Source: Prosthecomicrobium sp. N25
GTDB taxonomy: Bacteria; Pseudomonadota; Alphaproteobacteria; Rhizobiales; Ancalomicrobiaceae
Length of the DNA: 64,000 nucleotides
Direction of reading: 5' to 3'
Assembly (NCBI RefSeq): GCF_037203705.1
Contig: NZ_JBBCAT010000002.1
Location: 620,001 to 684,000, forward strand
This document shows, piece by piece, positions 33,933 to 42,475 of the stretch. Numbering within the stretch: position 1 is the stretch's first letter; each line of letters opens with the position of its first letter. Made by a program: the position numbers and the translations under genes. The notes below the pieces were generated by a model that saw only the letters and a list, made by a program, of their open reading frames with translations, was not told the DNA's origin and did no database searches.

Positions 33933-34736
33933 ATGCGGCGCGATTGGGAAGCCCTCTCGTTCGAAGTCGTCATGGGGGTCGTCGCCGTGCTGGCGCTCGT
34001 GCTGCTCGCGGCGCCGACCGTGGTGGTGATCGTGGTCTCCTTCACGAGCGGCTTCTCGCTGAAGTTTCCGCCGCCCGGCTATTCGCTGCGCTGGTACGGG
34101 GCCCTGCTCGACGCCTGGCAGCTCCACTTCGCGGCGATGAACAGCCTGAAGGTCGCGGCCTGGTCGACCGGCCTGTCGATTCTGCTGGGCGCCATGGCGG
34201 GCCTCGGCATCGCGCGCTCGAAGCGGCTCTCCGCCAAGGTGCTCGACAGCCTTTTCATGTCGCCGCTGGTGCTGCCGGCGCTGGCCTTCGGGCTGTCCGC
34301 GCTGATGTTCTTCTCGGCGCTCGGGCTGCCGGTCTCGCCGCTGACGCTGATCATCGGCCATACGGTCGTCTGCGTGCCCTACGTGGTGCGCAACACGGTG
34401 GCGGCGCTCGCGCAACTCGATCCGACGCTGCTCGAATGCTCGGCGAGCCTTGGGGCGAGCCGGTTCACCACCTTCCGCCGCATCACCCTGCCGCTGATCC
34501 GGCCGGGCATCCTCGCCGGCGGCTTCATCGCCTTCATGTCGTCCTTCGACAACGTGCCGGTCTCGCTGTTCCTGCGCGACGCGGCGACCGACATGCTGCC
34601 GATCCGCATGTGGCAGGATCTCGAGGGCAAGCTGGACGTGACGATCGCGGCCCTCTCGGGCGTGCTCATCGTGGCCACCGTCGCGCTCATCATGGTGATG
34701 GAGCGGCTGACGGGCCTGTCGCGGAGGCTCGCATGA
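33933..34736 (+). CDS. Pot-type ABC permease (PotC-like)
   Basis: A 267-residue six-helix permease; start ATG at 33933 with an AGGAGAGG ribosome site. EAA loop LECSASLGASRFTTFRRITLPLIRPG near 169-194. Last gene of the transporter operon; its stop faces the convergent transthyretin-like gene 10 bp away. Confidence 0.9.
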   Translation: MRRDWEALSFEVVMGVVAVLALVLLAAPTVVVIVVSFTSGFSLKFPPPGYSLRWYGALLDAWQLHFAAMNSLKVAAWSTGLSILLGAMAGLGIARSKRLSAKVLDSLFMSPLVLPALAFGLSALMFFSALGLPVSPLTLIIGHTVVCVPYVVRNTVAALAQLDPTLLECSASLGASRFTTFRRITLPLIRPGILAGGFIAFMSSFDNVPVSLFLRDAATDMLPIRMWQDLEGKLDVTIAALSGVLIVATVALIMVMERLTGLSRRLA

Positions 34737-34746
34737 GCCGGCCGGG

Positions 34747-35106
34747 TCAGACTCCGCGGAAGAGCTGGATTCCCCAGGGCGTGAACTTGAAGGGCAGGTG
34801 GTAGTGCTGCGCCGGGTCGGAGACGACGAATCGGAACGGGACCACGTCCAGGAACGCGGTTTCGCGGGGCCCGTAGCCGTTGGCCCTCAGCCAGGCGCCG
34901 AGCGCGAAGACGACCTCGTAGGGGCCGGCGACGATGCCCTCGCCGCGCGCGGTCGGATGGTCGAGCAGGCCGTTCGTCCCGAGTGCGCCGGCGGCGACGA
35001 GCCGGCGCTGCGGCGCCAGGGCCCAGAGCTCGACGCCGAGCCCGGCGGCGGCCACGCCCTTCGCGATGTCGACGCCATGGATGGAGATTCCGCCCGCCTC
35101 GGCCAT
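34747..35106 (-). CDS. Transthyretin/hydroxyisourate-hydrolase-like protein lacking two catalytic residues
   Basis: A 119-residue protein with the transthyretin-related fold. It keeps the first histidine (ISIHGVDIAKG, His10) and the last (HYHLPFKFTPWG, His103) of the hydroxyisourate hydrolase active site. The arginine normally in TNxDGR is lost (TNGLLDH), and the C-terminal YRGS tetrapeptide is FRGV, so the catalytic serine is also gone. Hydrolysis of 5-hydroxyisourate is therefore doubtful. ATG at 35106 chosen (CAGGG upstream); one at 35115 is possible. It lies between a Pot-type importer and an MFS/amidase operon. Confidence 0.75.
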   Translation of the reverse strand: MAEAGGISIHGVDIAKGVAAAGLGVELWALAPQRRLVAAGALGTNGLLDHPTARGEGIVAGPYEVVFALGAWLRANGYGPRETAFLDVVPFRFVVSDPAQHYHLPFKFTPWGIQLFRGV

Positions 35107-35159
35107 GCCCAGCATCCCTGGTTGGCGCCCGGCGCAAGGGGTCCGGACCGCGTGGCGCC

Positions 35160-36353
35160 ATGGTAGCGCCTCCGCGCCCGTCCGCCACGGAAACCTCGCC
35201 GCAGGCGGGGCTCGGGCCGGCGCTCGCCACCATGACGGCCGTGCAGGCCGTGATCTCGGCGGCGATCTTCGCGCCCGGCGTGATCGCGCCCCGGGTCGGG
35301 CTCGAGCCGGCGGCGCTGTCGCTGTTCTCCGGCCTCGTCTTCGCGACCGGGCTCCTGGCCGCGGGTCGGGCGGGGGCGCTCGTGTCCCGGATCGGGCCCA
35401 TGCGCACGGCGGCGCTCGCCGCCGCGACCGCCGCCCTCGGCCTGATGGCCGCGGCGGCCGGGTCGGGACCGGCACTCGCCGTCGCGGCGGTCCTGCTCGG
35501 CCTCGCCTTCGGGCCGGAGACGCCGGCGAGCGCGGCGTTGCTCGGCCGCCTGGCGCGCCCGGCGGATCGGCCCTTCGTGTTCTCGGTCCGCCAGACCGGC
35601 AACCAGATCGGGGCGGCCGCGGGCTCGCTCCTCTTGCCGGCGCTGGTCGCCGCCTATGATCCCCGCCTCGGCTATGCGGCGGTCGCGGCGGCGGCGCTGG
35701 GGGTGGCGCTCGCCGCCGCGACGCTCGCCCGGCGCTACGACGCGGTCCGGCCGCCGGCCGGTGCCGCGACGATCCGGGCCGGCCTGGCGGAGGTCCTGGC
35801 CCAACGGCCGCTCGCCACGCTGGCGGTCGCGGCGGCGGCCTTCGGGGCGATGCAACTGGCGCTCAACACCGTGTTCGTGAGCCATGCGGTCCGCCTCGGC
35901 CACGACCACGTGGCGGCCGGCATCGCCATGGCGGCCGCGCAGGTCGCCGGGCTCGTCGGCCGGCTCGGCTGGGGCGCGGCGGTGGGGCGGCTCGGGTCGG
36001 CCCGCCGGATCGTGGCGGCGCTCGGCTTCGGCATGAGCCTGTCGGCGCTCGCGCTGGCCGCCTTCGGGCCGCAGTTCCCGTGGGGCGCGCTGGTCGCGCT
36101 CGCGATCGCGTTCGGCGCCACCGCCTCGGGCTGGAACGGCATCTTCGTCGCCGAGGTCGCCCGGCTCGCCGGACCGGACCGGGTTGCCGCCGTGACCGGC
36201 ACCGTGCTCTCCATCGCGTATGCCGGCCTCCTGGTCGGGCCTGCCATCGTGGCCGGCACGGAGGCCCTCGGCGGCCTTCCGGCGAGCTTCGCCGCGCTCG
36301 GCGTCCTGGCCGCCGCCGGCGCCGTCCTTCTCATCTTCGGAGACGACCCGTGA
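35160..36353 (+). CDS. Major facilitator superfamily transporter
   Basis: A 397-residue membrane protein with about 12 very alanine-rich hydrophobic segments, e.g. LFSGLVFATGLLAAGRAGALV and the inter-helix loop VSRIGPMRTAALAA that corresponds to the MFS motif-A loop. It belongs to the drug/organic-compound type of MFS; direction and substrate are unknown. It begins 53 bp from the divergent transthyretin-like gene and its stop overlaps the amidase start (TGATG), linking export or import to that hydrolase. Confidence 0.82.
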   Translation: MVAPPRPSATETSPQAGLGPALATMTAVQAVISAAIFAPGVIAPRVGLEPAALSLFSGLVFATGLLAAGRAGALVSRIGPMRTAALAAATAALGLMAAAAGSGPALAVAAVLLGLAFGPETPASAALLGRLARPADRPFVFSVRQTGNQIGAAAGSLLLPALVAAYDPRLGYAAVAAAALGVALAAATLARRYDAVRPPAGAATIRAGLAEVLAQRPLATLAVAAAAFGAMQLALNTVFVSHAVRLGHDHVAAGIAMAAAQVAGLVGRLGWGAAVGRLGSARRIVAALGFGMSLSALALAAFGPQFPWGALVALAIAFGATASGWNGIFVAEVARLAGPDRVAAVTGTVLSIAYAGLLVGPAIVAGTEALGGLPASFAALGVLAAAGAVLLIFGDDP

Positions 36354-37735
36354 TGACCGACCCGCAAGACGCCGTCTCGATCGCCGCCGCCGTGCGCGCC
36401 GGACGCACCAGCGCCGCCGCGGTCGCCGAGGCCGCCATCGCCCGGATCGGGGCGGCAGCCGACCTCGTCGCGATCGTCGACTTCGACCCGGCCGAGGCCC
36501 GCGCGGCGGCGGCCGCGGTCGACCGCAGGCTGGCGGCCGGGGAGGACCTGCCTCTCGCGGGCGTCCCCGTCGCGATCAAGGACAACATCTGGGTCGGCGG
36601 GCGGCGGGTGACGCAAGGCTCCCGGCTCTACGAGGCCTTCGTGCCGCCGGCGGACGCGATCTCGGTGGAGCGGCTCCGGCGCGCGGGCGCGGTGGTGGTC
36701 GGCATGGCCAACACCTCCGAGTTCGCCTGCAAGGGGATGACCACCAACAAGGTCTACGGCACGACCCGGCACCCGATGGATCCGCGGCTCACGCCGGGCG
36801 GCTCGTCCGGAGGGCCCTCGACGGCCGTCGCGGCGGGGCTGGTGCCGGTCTCGCTCGGCACGGACGCGGGCGGGTCGAGCCGGCGGCCGCCGGCCCATGT
36901 CGGCGCGGTCGGCTTCAAGCCCTCCTACGGCGCGATCCCGCGCGGCCCCGGCTTCGCCAGCCCGTTCGGGGGCCTCTCCTGCCCGTCGCCGATCGCCCGC
37001 ACGGTCGCGGACGTGGCGGCGATGTTCGCCGTCCTGCGCGGGCCGGACCCGCGCGATCCCGACAGCCTCGTCCTGTCCTTCGCCGAACCGCGCCCGCCGG
37101 AAGCGCTGCGGATCGCCTGGTCGCCGCGCTTCGGGCTCGACGCGGCGGTGGACGAGGAGGTCGCGGCGGGGGTCGAGCGGGCGGTCGCGGCGCTCGTCGG
37201 CGCGGGCCTGACGATCGACCGGCGGGATCCGGTCTGGCCCGAGGGCGCGACCGAGGCGGCGCTGATGCCGATCCAGCACGCCGGCCTCGCCGCCATTCAC
37301 GGCGAGGCGTTCCGGAGGGACCCCGGCCTGTTCGATCCCGACGTCGCCGCCCAGATCGAGCGCGGCCTGGGGCTCGACGGCACCGCCGTGGCGCGGGCCC
37401 AGGGTCTGAGCCAGGACGTGATGCGATCGGTCGCCCGGTTCTTCGGGGCATGGGACGTGCTGATCGGCCCGACGGTGCCCTGCGTCGCCTGGCCGAACGA
37501 CCGGCTCGGGCCCGAGCGGATCGGCGGCGTCGCGGTCGCGCCCCGGGCGCATGCGGTCTTCACGCCCCTGTTCAACCACGCCCGGGTGCCCGCGATCTCG
37601 GTTCCGGCCGGGCGCGGCCGCGATCGCCTGCCCTTCGGCCTCCAGATCGTGGGGCCGCGCGGGCACGACGACCGGGTCCTCGCCGTCGCGCGCGCCGCGG
37701 AGGCGATCCTGGCGGATGCGGGGCTCTGGCCGTGA
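36353..37735 (+). CDS. Amidase signature enzyme coupled to an MFS transporter
   Basis: A 460-residue AS-family amidase with Lys in VAIKDNIWV, cis-Ser in LTPGGSSGGPSTAVAAG and the nucleophile in GTDAGGSSRRPPAHVG. The loop after the nucleophile, SSRRPPAH, is unusual: most relatives have S-I-R-x-P-A. Start overlaps the MFS stop and the end overlaps the GntR start (GTGA), so the three genes form one coupled operon. The substrate is unknown. Confidence 0.88.
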   Translation: MTDPQDAVSIAAAVRAGRTSAAAVAEAAIARIGAAADLVAIVDFDPAEARAAAAAVDRRLAAGEDLPLAGVPVAIKDNIWVGGRRVTQGSRLYEAFVPPADAISVERLRRAGAVVVGMANTSEFACKGMTTNKVYGTTRHPMDPRLTPGGSSGGPSTAVAAGLVPVSLGTDAGGSSRRPPAHVGAVGFKPSYGAIPRGPGFASPFGGLSCPSPIARTVADVAAMFAVLRGPDPRDPDSLVLSFAEPRPPEALRIAWSPRFGLDAAVDEEVAAGVERAVAALVGAGLTIDRRDPVWPEGATEAALMPIQHAGLAAIHGEAFRRDPGLFDPDVAAQIERGLGLDGTAVARAQGLSQDVMRSVARFFGAWDVLIGPTVPCVAWPNDRLGPERIGGVAVAPRAHAVFTPLFNHARVPAISVPAGRGRDRLPFGLQIVGPRGHDDRVLAVARAAEAILADAGLWP

Positions 37736-38487
37736 GCCATACCGCCGCCCCGGACCGGCCGAGACGATCCCGTCCGGCGCCTTCGCTGGCCGATCAGGCC
37801 GTGGCGCGGCTCCGGGACATGATCGTCTACCTCGAACTCGCCCCCGGCGCGGTGCTGAGCGAGCCGTGGCTCGTCGAGACGCTCGGCGCGTCCCGGACAC
37901 CGGTGCGCGAGGCGCTCAAGCTGCTCGCCGCGGACGGCCTCGTCCTGCTCCGGCGCAACCGCGCCGCCGTCGTGGCGCCGCTCGACGGCGAGCAACTGGC
38001 GCATCTCTTCGAAGTGGAGGCCGCGCTGGAGAGCTTCGCGGCCGGCCTCGCGGCGTCGCGCATGTCGGACGCCGAGATTGCGCGCCTCGCCAGGCTGCAG
38101 TCCGACATGGAGGCGCGGCACGCCCGGGGCGACCGGGTCGGCTACATCCGGCTCAACCAGAAGATCCATGCGCTGATCGTCGCCGGCGCGGCGAATCCCG
38201 CGCTCGCGGAGACGCATGCCCGGTTGATCAGCCGGTTGCAGCGCGCCCGCAACGTGGCGCTCACCTCGGTGGGCAGGGTCGAGGAATCGATTGAGGAGCA
38301 CCGCCGCATCCTGCTCGCCCTGCAGGCCCGCGACGCGGAGCTGGCGCGGCGGCTGTTCGCGGCCCATGTCGGCAGGACCGGGGACCTGCTCGCCGCCCAT
38401 TGTGCCGCCGCGAGGGTCCCGGCCCGCCGGGCGCGCGCGAAGACGGGTTCTTCGGAGACTGGAGGAAGGTCTGAACGGGATCGATGA
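37732..38487 (+). CDS. GntR-family transcriptional regulator (FCD-type)
   Basis: A 251-residue regulator, GTG start at 37732 overlapping the amidase stop (GTGA). The winged helix spans about 18-85 (LADQAVARLRDMIVYLELAPGAVLSEPWLVETLGASRTPVREALKLLAADGLV) and is followed by a helical FCD domain with the metal-ligand pattern near EEHRRILLAL and FAAHV. Being last in the operon it probably controls its own MFS-amidase operon. The C-terminus is arginine-rich and ragged. Confidence 0.87.
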   Translation: MSHTAAPDRPRRSRPAPSLADQAVARLRDMIVYLELAPGAVLSEPWLVETLGASRTPVREALKLLAADGLVLLRRNRAAVVAPLDGEQLAHLFEVEAALESFAAGLAASRMSDAEIARLARLQSDMEARHARGDRVGYIRLNQKIHALIVAGAANPALAETHARLISRLQRARNVALTSVGRVEESIEEHRRILLALQARDAELARRLFAAHVGRTGDLLAAHCAAARVPARRARAKTGSSETGGRSERDR

Positions 38488-38706
38488 CCTGGCCGACAGG
38501 GGGGCTCCAGGTCGATCACGATCCGGTAGACGCGGCGCCGCGGACCGCCCTCGAAAGACGTTCGATTGCGTGAAAATGGGGCATCCTGGTATGCCGTTCC
38601 GGATGAATTCCGTATGCGATCCAGGCGAGCGGCGATGACGGGCGAGCGCAGATCCGAGGAACGGCGCGGGAACGCGGACCGGGCCGGGCGCGGCGCTGGT
38701 CGCCTC

Positions 38707-38850
38707 TCGGCCGATCCGGCCATCCTGGCGCTCGGCGTCGGGTTCCGGGCGGACGGGGCCTCGAAGGATAGCGGCGCCAACATCCGGGCCACGGGCGCCT
38801 TCACGGTGCACATCGTCTCGGACGCGGTCGGCCGGATGGGCGGGCCGTGA
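38707..38850 (+). pseudogene. Flavin reductase-like fragment (FMN-binding split-barrel remnant)
   Basis: About 40 residues in this frame (SADPAILALGVG, then DGASKDSGANIRATG and FTVHIVSDA) match the core of DIM6/NTAB-type flavin reductases, where SADPPxxxxxI, KDTxxNIxxTGEFVVNxV occur at the same spacing. No N-terminal half is seen in any frame upstream and a stop follows at 38848-38850, giving only a quarter of a normal 160-200-residue protein. It overlaps the next gene by GTGA. The 359-bp gap 38488-38846 holds nothing else recognisable. Confidence 0.5.
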
Positions 38851-40037
38851 CGTCCGGCGGGAGCGGCCCCGAGATCGTCCTCGTCGGGGGCGGGCATGCG
38901 CATGTGCAGGTGTTGCCGCGTCTCGCGGCGGCGGTGCGGGCCGGCCTGCGGCTCACACTGGTCAGCCGCGACCTGGAGACCGCCTATTCGGGGATGCTTC
39001 CCGGCCATGTGGCCGGCCTCTATCGCCGCGAGGACATCCACATCGACCTCGTCGGCCTCGCCGAGAGGACCGGCGCGCGGCTGGTGCATGCGGCCGCGAT
39101 CGGGATCGACCGGACGGCGCGGCGGGTCCGGCTCGAAGGGTTGCCGTCGCTCGGCTACGATGTCCTGTCGCTCGACGTCGGCAGTGCGCCGGACCTGGGG
39201 GCCCTGCCGGGGGCGGCGGAGCATGCGGTGGCGGTCAAGCCGGTTGACGGCTTCCTGGCGGCCGTCGCGGCGCTGAGGGCCGCGGCGGCGGACGCTCCGC
39301 GCAAGGTCGTGGTGCTCGGGGGCGGGGCGGCCGGCGTGGAACTCGCGCTCGCGCTCGCGGCACGGCTGCGCGCCGACGCCCGGGCGGCGGGGCTGGACCC
39401 GGCACGGTCGCACGTCGAGATCCTCACCTCGGACGTGCTGGTGCCGACGCTCAACGCCGGCGTCCGGCGGCGCGTGGCGCGCGCGCTGGCGGCGGCGGGG
39501 GTCGCAGTCCGGACGGGCGAGCGTGCGGTGATGATCGAGGCGGGTGCCATCCTGCTCGCCTCGGGCCTGCGGATCGCAGCCGACGCCGTGGTGGTGGCGA
39601 CCGGCGGGCGGGCGCCGTCCTGGCTTGCCGGGACCGGGCTGGACCTCGCCCCGGACGGCAGCGTCGCGGTCCGGCCGACACTGCAGAGCACGGCGGACGA
39701 CCGCATCTTCGCGGCCGGCGACTGTGCCTTCATGGTCGAGACGCCGCGCGAGAAGGCGGGCGTCTTCGCCGTCCGGCAGGGGCTCGTGCTGGCCGACAAC
39801 CTGCTGGCCGCCGCGCTCGGCCGGCCTCTCCACAACTTCGCGCCGCAGCGCCGCTTCCTCGTTCTCCTGGCCACCGGCGACGGCCGGGCGATCGGCGGGC
39901 GAGGGACCTGGCTCGCCGTCTCCGGCCGCTGGGTCTGGGCCTGGAAGGACCGGATCGACCGGGCCTTCATGGCGCGGTTCCAGGAGCCCCGGGGCTCCGA
40001 GCCGGTGGCGTCGTCGGCCGGGTCCTCCGGGATCTAG
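38847..40037 (+). CDS. NAD(P)/FAD oxidoreductase of the SelD-associated type
   Basis: A 396-residue two-dinucleotide-fold flavoprotein, GTG start at 38847. FAD motif VLVGGGHAHVQVLPRL (residues 11-26), NADH motif VVVLGGGAAGVELALAL (about 152-168) and late FAD contact RIFAAGDCAF (about 287-296). The GGGHAHV form is the one fused to or next to selenophosphate synthetase (SelD) in many bacteria, related to NDH-2. No selD, selA or SECIS-like gene is in the window. Its redox partner is unknown. Confidence 0.83.
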   Translation: MTSGGSGPEIVLVGGGHAHVQVLPRLAAAVRAGLRLTLVSRDLETAYSGMLPGHVAGLYRREDIHIDLVGLAERTGARLVHAAAIGIDRTARRVRLEGLPSLGYDVLSLDVGSAPDLGALPGAAEHAVAVKPVDGFLAAVAALRAAAADAPRKVVVLGGGAAGVELALALAARLRADARAAGLDPARSHVEILTSDVLVPTLNAGVRRRVARALAAAGVAVRTGERAVMIEAGAILLASGLRIAADAVVVATGGRAPSWLAGTGLDLAPDGSVAVRPTLQSTADDRIFAAGDCAFMVETPREKAGVFAVRQGLVLADNLLAAALGRPLHNFAPQRRFLVLLATGDGRAIGGRGTWLAVSGRWVWAWKDRIDRAFMARFQEPRGSEPVASSAGSSGI

Positions 40038-40047
40038 GCGGCTGCGC

Positions 40048-40959
40048 TCACGTCCCCGTCGGGGCGGCGCGGCCGAGGGCGGCGAGGCGGGCCGCGGCGT
40101 GCGCCGCGTCGATCTCGGGCGTGGCGAGCGCGAGGCCGGCCGGCAGGTGCCGTCGCAGCGCCACGGCAATGGCCGGGTGGAGCCTGACGGCGTTGCCGAG
40201 GAGCGCGAGGTCCGTGAGCCCGAGGCGCCGAGCCAGGATTTCGCCGAGGCGGGCGAGCTCGGCGCCGGCGTCCTCCAGGATGGCAAGCGCGGCCGCGTCG
40301 CCGGCCCGGGCGGCGTCGGCCACGAAGGGGGCGAGGGCCGCGACCCCGCCGCGGTCGGCGGCATAGACGGCGGCCCGGATCGTCGGCCAGTCGGCCACGC
40401 CGAGGCGGGCCGCGAGGGCGTCGCGCAGGGCGGGGTGGCGGTCGGCGTCCTCGTCGAGCGCGCGGGCGACGGCGCGCAGGCCGCGGACCGCGATCCAGTA
40501 GGCCCCGCCTGCGTCGTCGATCACCACGCCACGGCCGCCGACCTTCACGGCCCGGCCCTCGCGATCGATCGCATAGCCGACCGAGCCGGTACCGGCGTAG
40601 ACGATGCCGCCGGCGCCGGGGGCGAAGAGGCTGGCGGCCGGGACCCACATGTCGTCGCCGAGGGTCACGGCCTCCTCGGGCAGCCCCAGGGCCTCGGCGA
40701 GCCAGCGCGCGATCGTGGCGGCTTCCGGCGACCCGCCGCCGAGACCCGTGATGCCGCCCGCGACGCGCGACGGAGCGTGGGGCAGGGCGGCCGCGGCGAC
40801 GGCCGCGACGGCGCTCCGGCACCGGCGCTCCACGGCGGGATCGAAGATATGCCCGGAGAACGGCCCGACCTCGCCGCGCGCCACCACCCGGTCGGCCTCG
40901 GCCTCCAGGAGCACCCAGCGGGTCGCGCTGCCGCCCGCGTCGAGGCCGAGGGTCAGCAT
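40048..40959 (-). CDS. BadF/BadG-type sugar kinase (probable N-acetylhexosamine kinase)
   Basis: A 303-residue ASKHA-fold kinase of the type that includes eukaryotic NAGK. Phosphate-1 motif GLDAGGSATRW at 4-14, phosphate-2-like GGIVYAGTGSVGYAI near 117-131 and DDAGGAYWIAVRGL. It should phosphorylate an N-acetylated hexosamine at C6. Its ATG overlaps the nanE gene by 7 bp, so ManNAc or GlcNAc is the likely substrate. Last gene of the minus-strand sugar import operon. Confidence 0.82.
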   Translation of the reverse strand: MLTLGLDAGGSATRWVLLEAEADRVVARGEVGPFSGHIFDPAVERRCRSAVAAVAAAALPHAPSRVAGGITGLGGGSPEAATIARWLAEALGLPEEAVTLGDDMWVPAASLFAPGAGGIVYAGTGSVGYAIDREGRAVKVGGRGVVIDDAGGAYWIAVRGLRAVARALDEDADRHPALRDALAARLGVADWPTIRAAVYAADRGGVAALAPFVADAARAGDAAALAILEDAGAELARLGEILARRLGLTDLALLGNAVRLHPAIAVALRRHLPAGLALATPEIDAAHAAARLAALGRAAPTGT

Positions 40960-41627
40960 GCGAGGGCCGCGGCGAAACGGCGGGTGATCTCGCGCGGGTT
41001 GGTGATCATCGTGCCGACCACCACCGCATGGGCGCCGGCCGCCAGGGCGGCTGCGGCGAGTTCGGGGGTGTCGAAGCGGCCCTCGGCGACCACGGGGGCC
41101 CGGCAGCGGGCGGCGAGCGCCGCCACCAGGGCGAGGTTGGGGCCGGCCTCCCGCGACACGCGGGTCTCGTCGGTGTAGCCGGCGAGCGTGGTGGCGACGT
41201 AGTCGACGCCGAGGGCGTCGGCGGCCAGTCCCTCCGTCAGGGTGGAGACGTCGGCGAAGACCGGGCGGGCGAGCCGGCCGCGGATGGCTGCGACGAGGCC
41301 GGCGAGATCCTCGCCACCGCGCGCCCGCGGCGTGGCGTCGAGGGCGACGATGTCGGCACCGGCGGCGACCACGGTCTCGGCGGCGGCGAAGTCGGGGGTG
41401 ATGTAGACCGGGACGTCGTCGCGGAAGCGCTTCAGGATGCCGACGATCGGCAGGTCGACCGCGGACCGGATGGCGGCGATGTCGTCCGGGCCGTCGGCGC
41501 GGATCGCCCCGGCGCCGCCGTCCCGGGCGGCGGCCGCCATGGCGGCCATGAAGACGGGGCCGTGCAGCGGGTTGTCGGCGCGGGCCTGGCAGGAGACGAC
41601 CAGCGCGCCTTTCGGGATGGTCCTCAT
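40953..41627 (-). CDS. nanE: N-acetylmannosamine-6-phosphate 2-epimerase
   Basis: A 224-residue TIM-barrel enzyme of full length that converts ManNAc-6-P to GlcNAc-6-P. Family segments VSCQARADNPLHGP (11-24), GILKRFRDDVPVYITPD (Lys66 region), DIVALDATPR and the late VVAEGRFDTPELA with the catalytic glutamate are all present. It feeds NagA at 52528-53694. Start ATG overlaps the permease stop (ATGA). No sialic acid lyase is in the window, so ManNAc may enter directly. Confidence 0.92.
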   Translation of the reverse strand: MRTIPKGALVVSCQARADNPLHGPVFMAAMAAAARDGGAGAIRADGPDDIAAIRSAVDLPIVGILKRFRDDVPVYITPDFAAAETVVAAGADIVALDATPRARGGEDLAGLVAAIRGRLARPVFADVSTLTEGLAADALGVDYVATTLAGYTDETRVSREAGPNLALVAALAARCRAPVVAEGRFDTPELAAAALAAGAHAVVVGTMITNPREITRRFAAALAC

Positions 41628-42475
41628 TTCAGCGCCCCGGAGGTCATGCCCTGGATGAACTGGCGGGAGAGCAGGATGTAGAGCAGCGTGATCGGCAGGG
41701 CCGAGAGGGTCAGGCCGGCGAAGAGCACGCCCCAGTTGGTCGTGTATTCGCCCATGAAGGCGGTCAGCCCCTGGGGCAGGGTCTTGCGCGCGTCGGTCTG
41801 CACGAAGACGAGCGGGAAGAAGAAGTCGTTCCAGATCGGCACGGCGTTGTGGATCGCGGCGATCACCATGGCGGGGCGGGCGAGCGGCAGCATGACGGAG
41901 AGCATGATGCGGGCGTCGGAGGCGCCGTCGATGCGGGCGGCGTCCTCCAGCTCCTTCGGCAGGGTTCGGAGGAAGCCGGTCATGATGAAGACGGCCGAGG
42001 GCAGGCCCATGGCGGTGTAGACGACGATCAGGCCGATGCGGCTGTCGAGCAGGCCGAGGTCGCGCATCTGGATGAAGAGCGGGATGATGGCGAGCTTCAG
42101 GGGCACCATGAGGCCGGCGAGGAAGAAGAGGTAGACGGCGACGTTGCCGCGGAAGTCGTAGCGGGCGATGCCGTAGGCCGCCATGGTGCCGAGGGTCAGA
42201 ATGAGGAGGATGGAGGTGCCGGTCACGAAGAGCGAATTGCCCAGGTAGGTGAAGAAGTTCGTCTCCGTCAGGACGGTCACGTAGTTGGCGATGTTGGCGA
42301 AGTCCGGCGGCGCGAAGGGCTTGCCGAAGATCTCGCCGGTGGTCTTGAAGCCCCAGACCGCCATCATGAGGATCGGGAACAGCATCACGAAGCTGTTGGC
42401 GACCAGGAGCACCTGCAGGAGAAGGTCCAGCGTCGGCCCCCCCGGCGCGCGGCCCCGGGCCTCGGCGGCGCTCAC
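41624..42475 (-). CDS. Carbohydrate ABC transporter permease (MalG family)
   Basis: A 283-residue six-helix permease, GTG start at 42475 overlapping the MalF-type stop (GTGA). The EAA loop is LEDAARIDGASDARIMLSVMLPLARP near residues 190-215. It forms the channel with the MalF-type protein. No MalK-type ATPase gene is present in the operon. Confidence 0.9.
   Translation of the reverse strand: MSAAEARGRAPGGPTLDLLLQVLLVANSFVMLFPILMMAVWGFKTTGEIFGKPFAPPDFANIANYVTVLTETNFFTYLGNSLFVTGTSILLILTLGTMAAYGIARYDFRGNVAVYLFFLAGLMVPLKLAIIPLFIQMRDLGLLDSRIGLIVVYTAMGLPSAVFIMTGFLRTLPKELEDAARIDGASDARIMLSVMLPLARPAMVIAAIHNAVPIWNDFFFPLVFVQTDARKTLPQGLTAFMGEYTTNWGVLFAGLTLSALPITLLYILLSRQFIQGMTSGALK

Noticed and set aside
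38587..38617. TGGTATGCC (38587-38595) and GTATGC (38612-38617) as possible FCD-GntR operator sites
   Set aside because: Each differs from the TnGTnnACnA consensus, and they lie downstream of the regulator's operon, not at its promoter. Kept only as a weak possibility.
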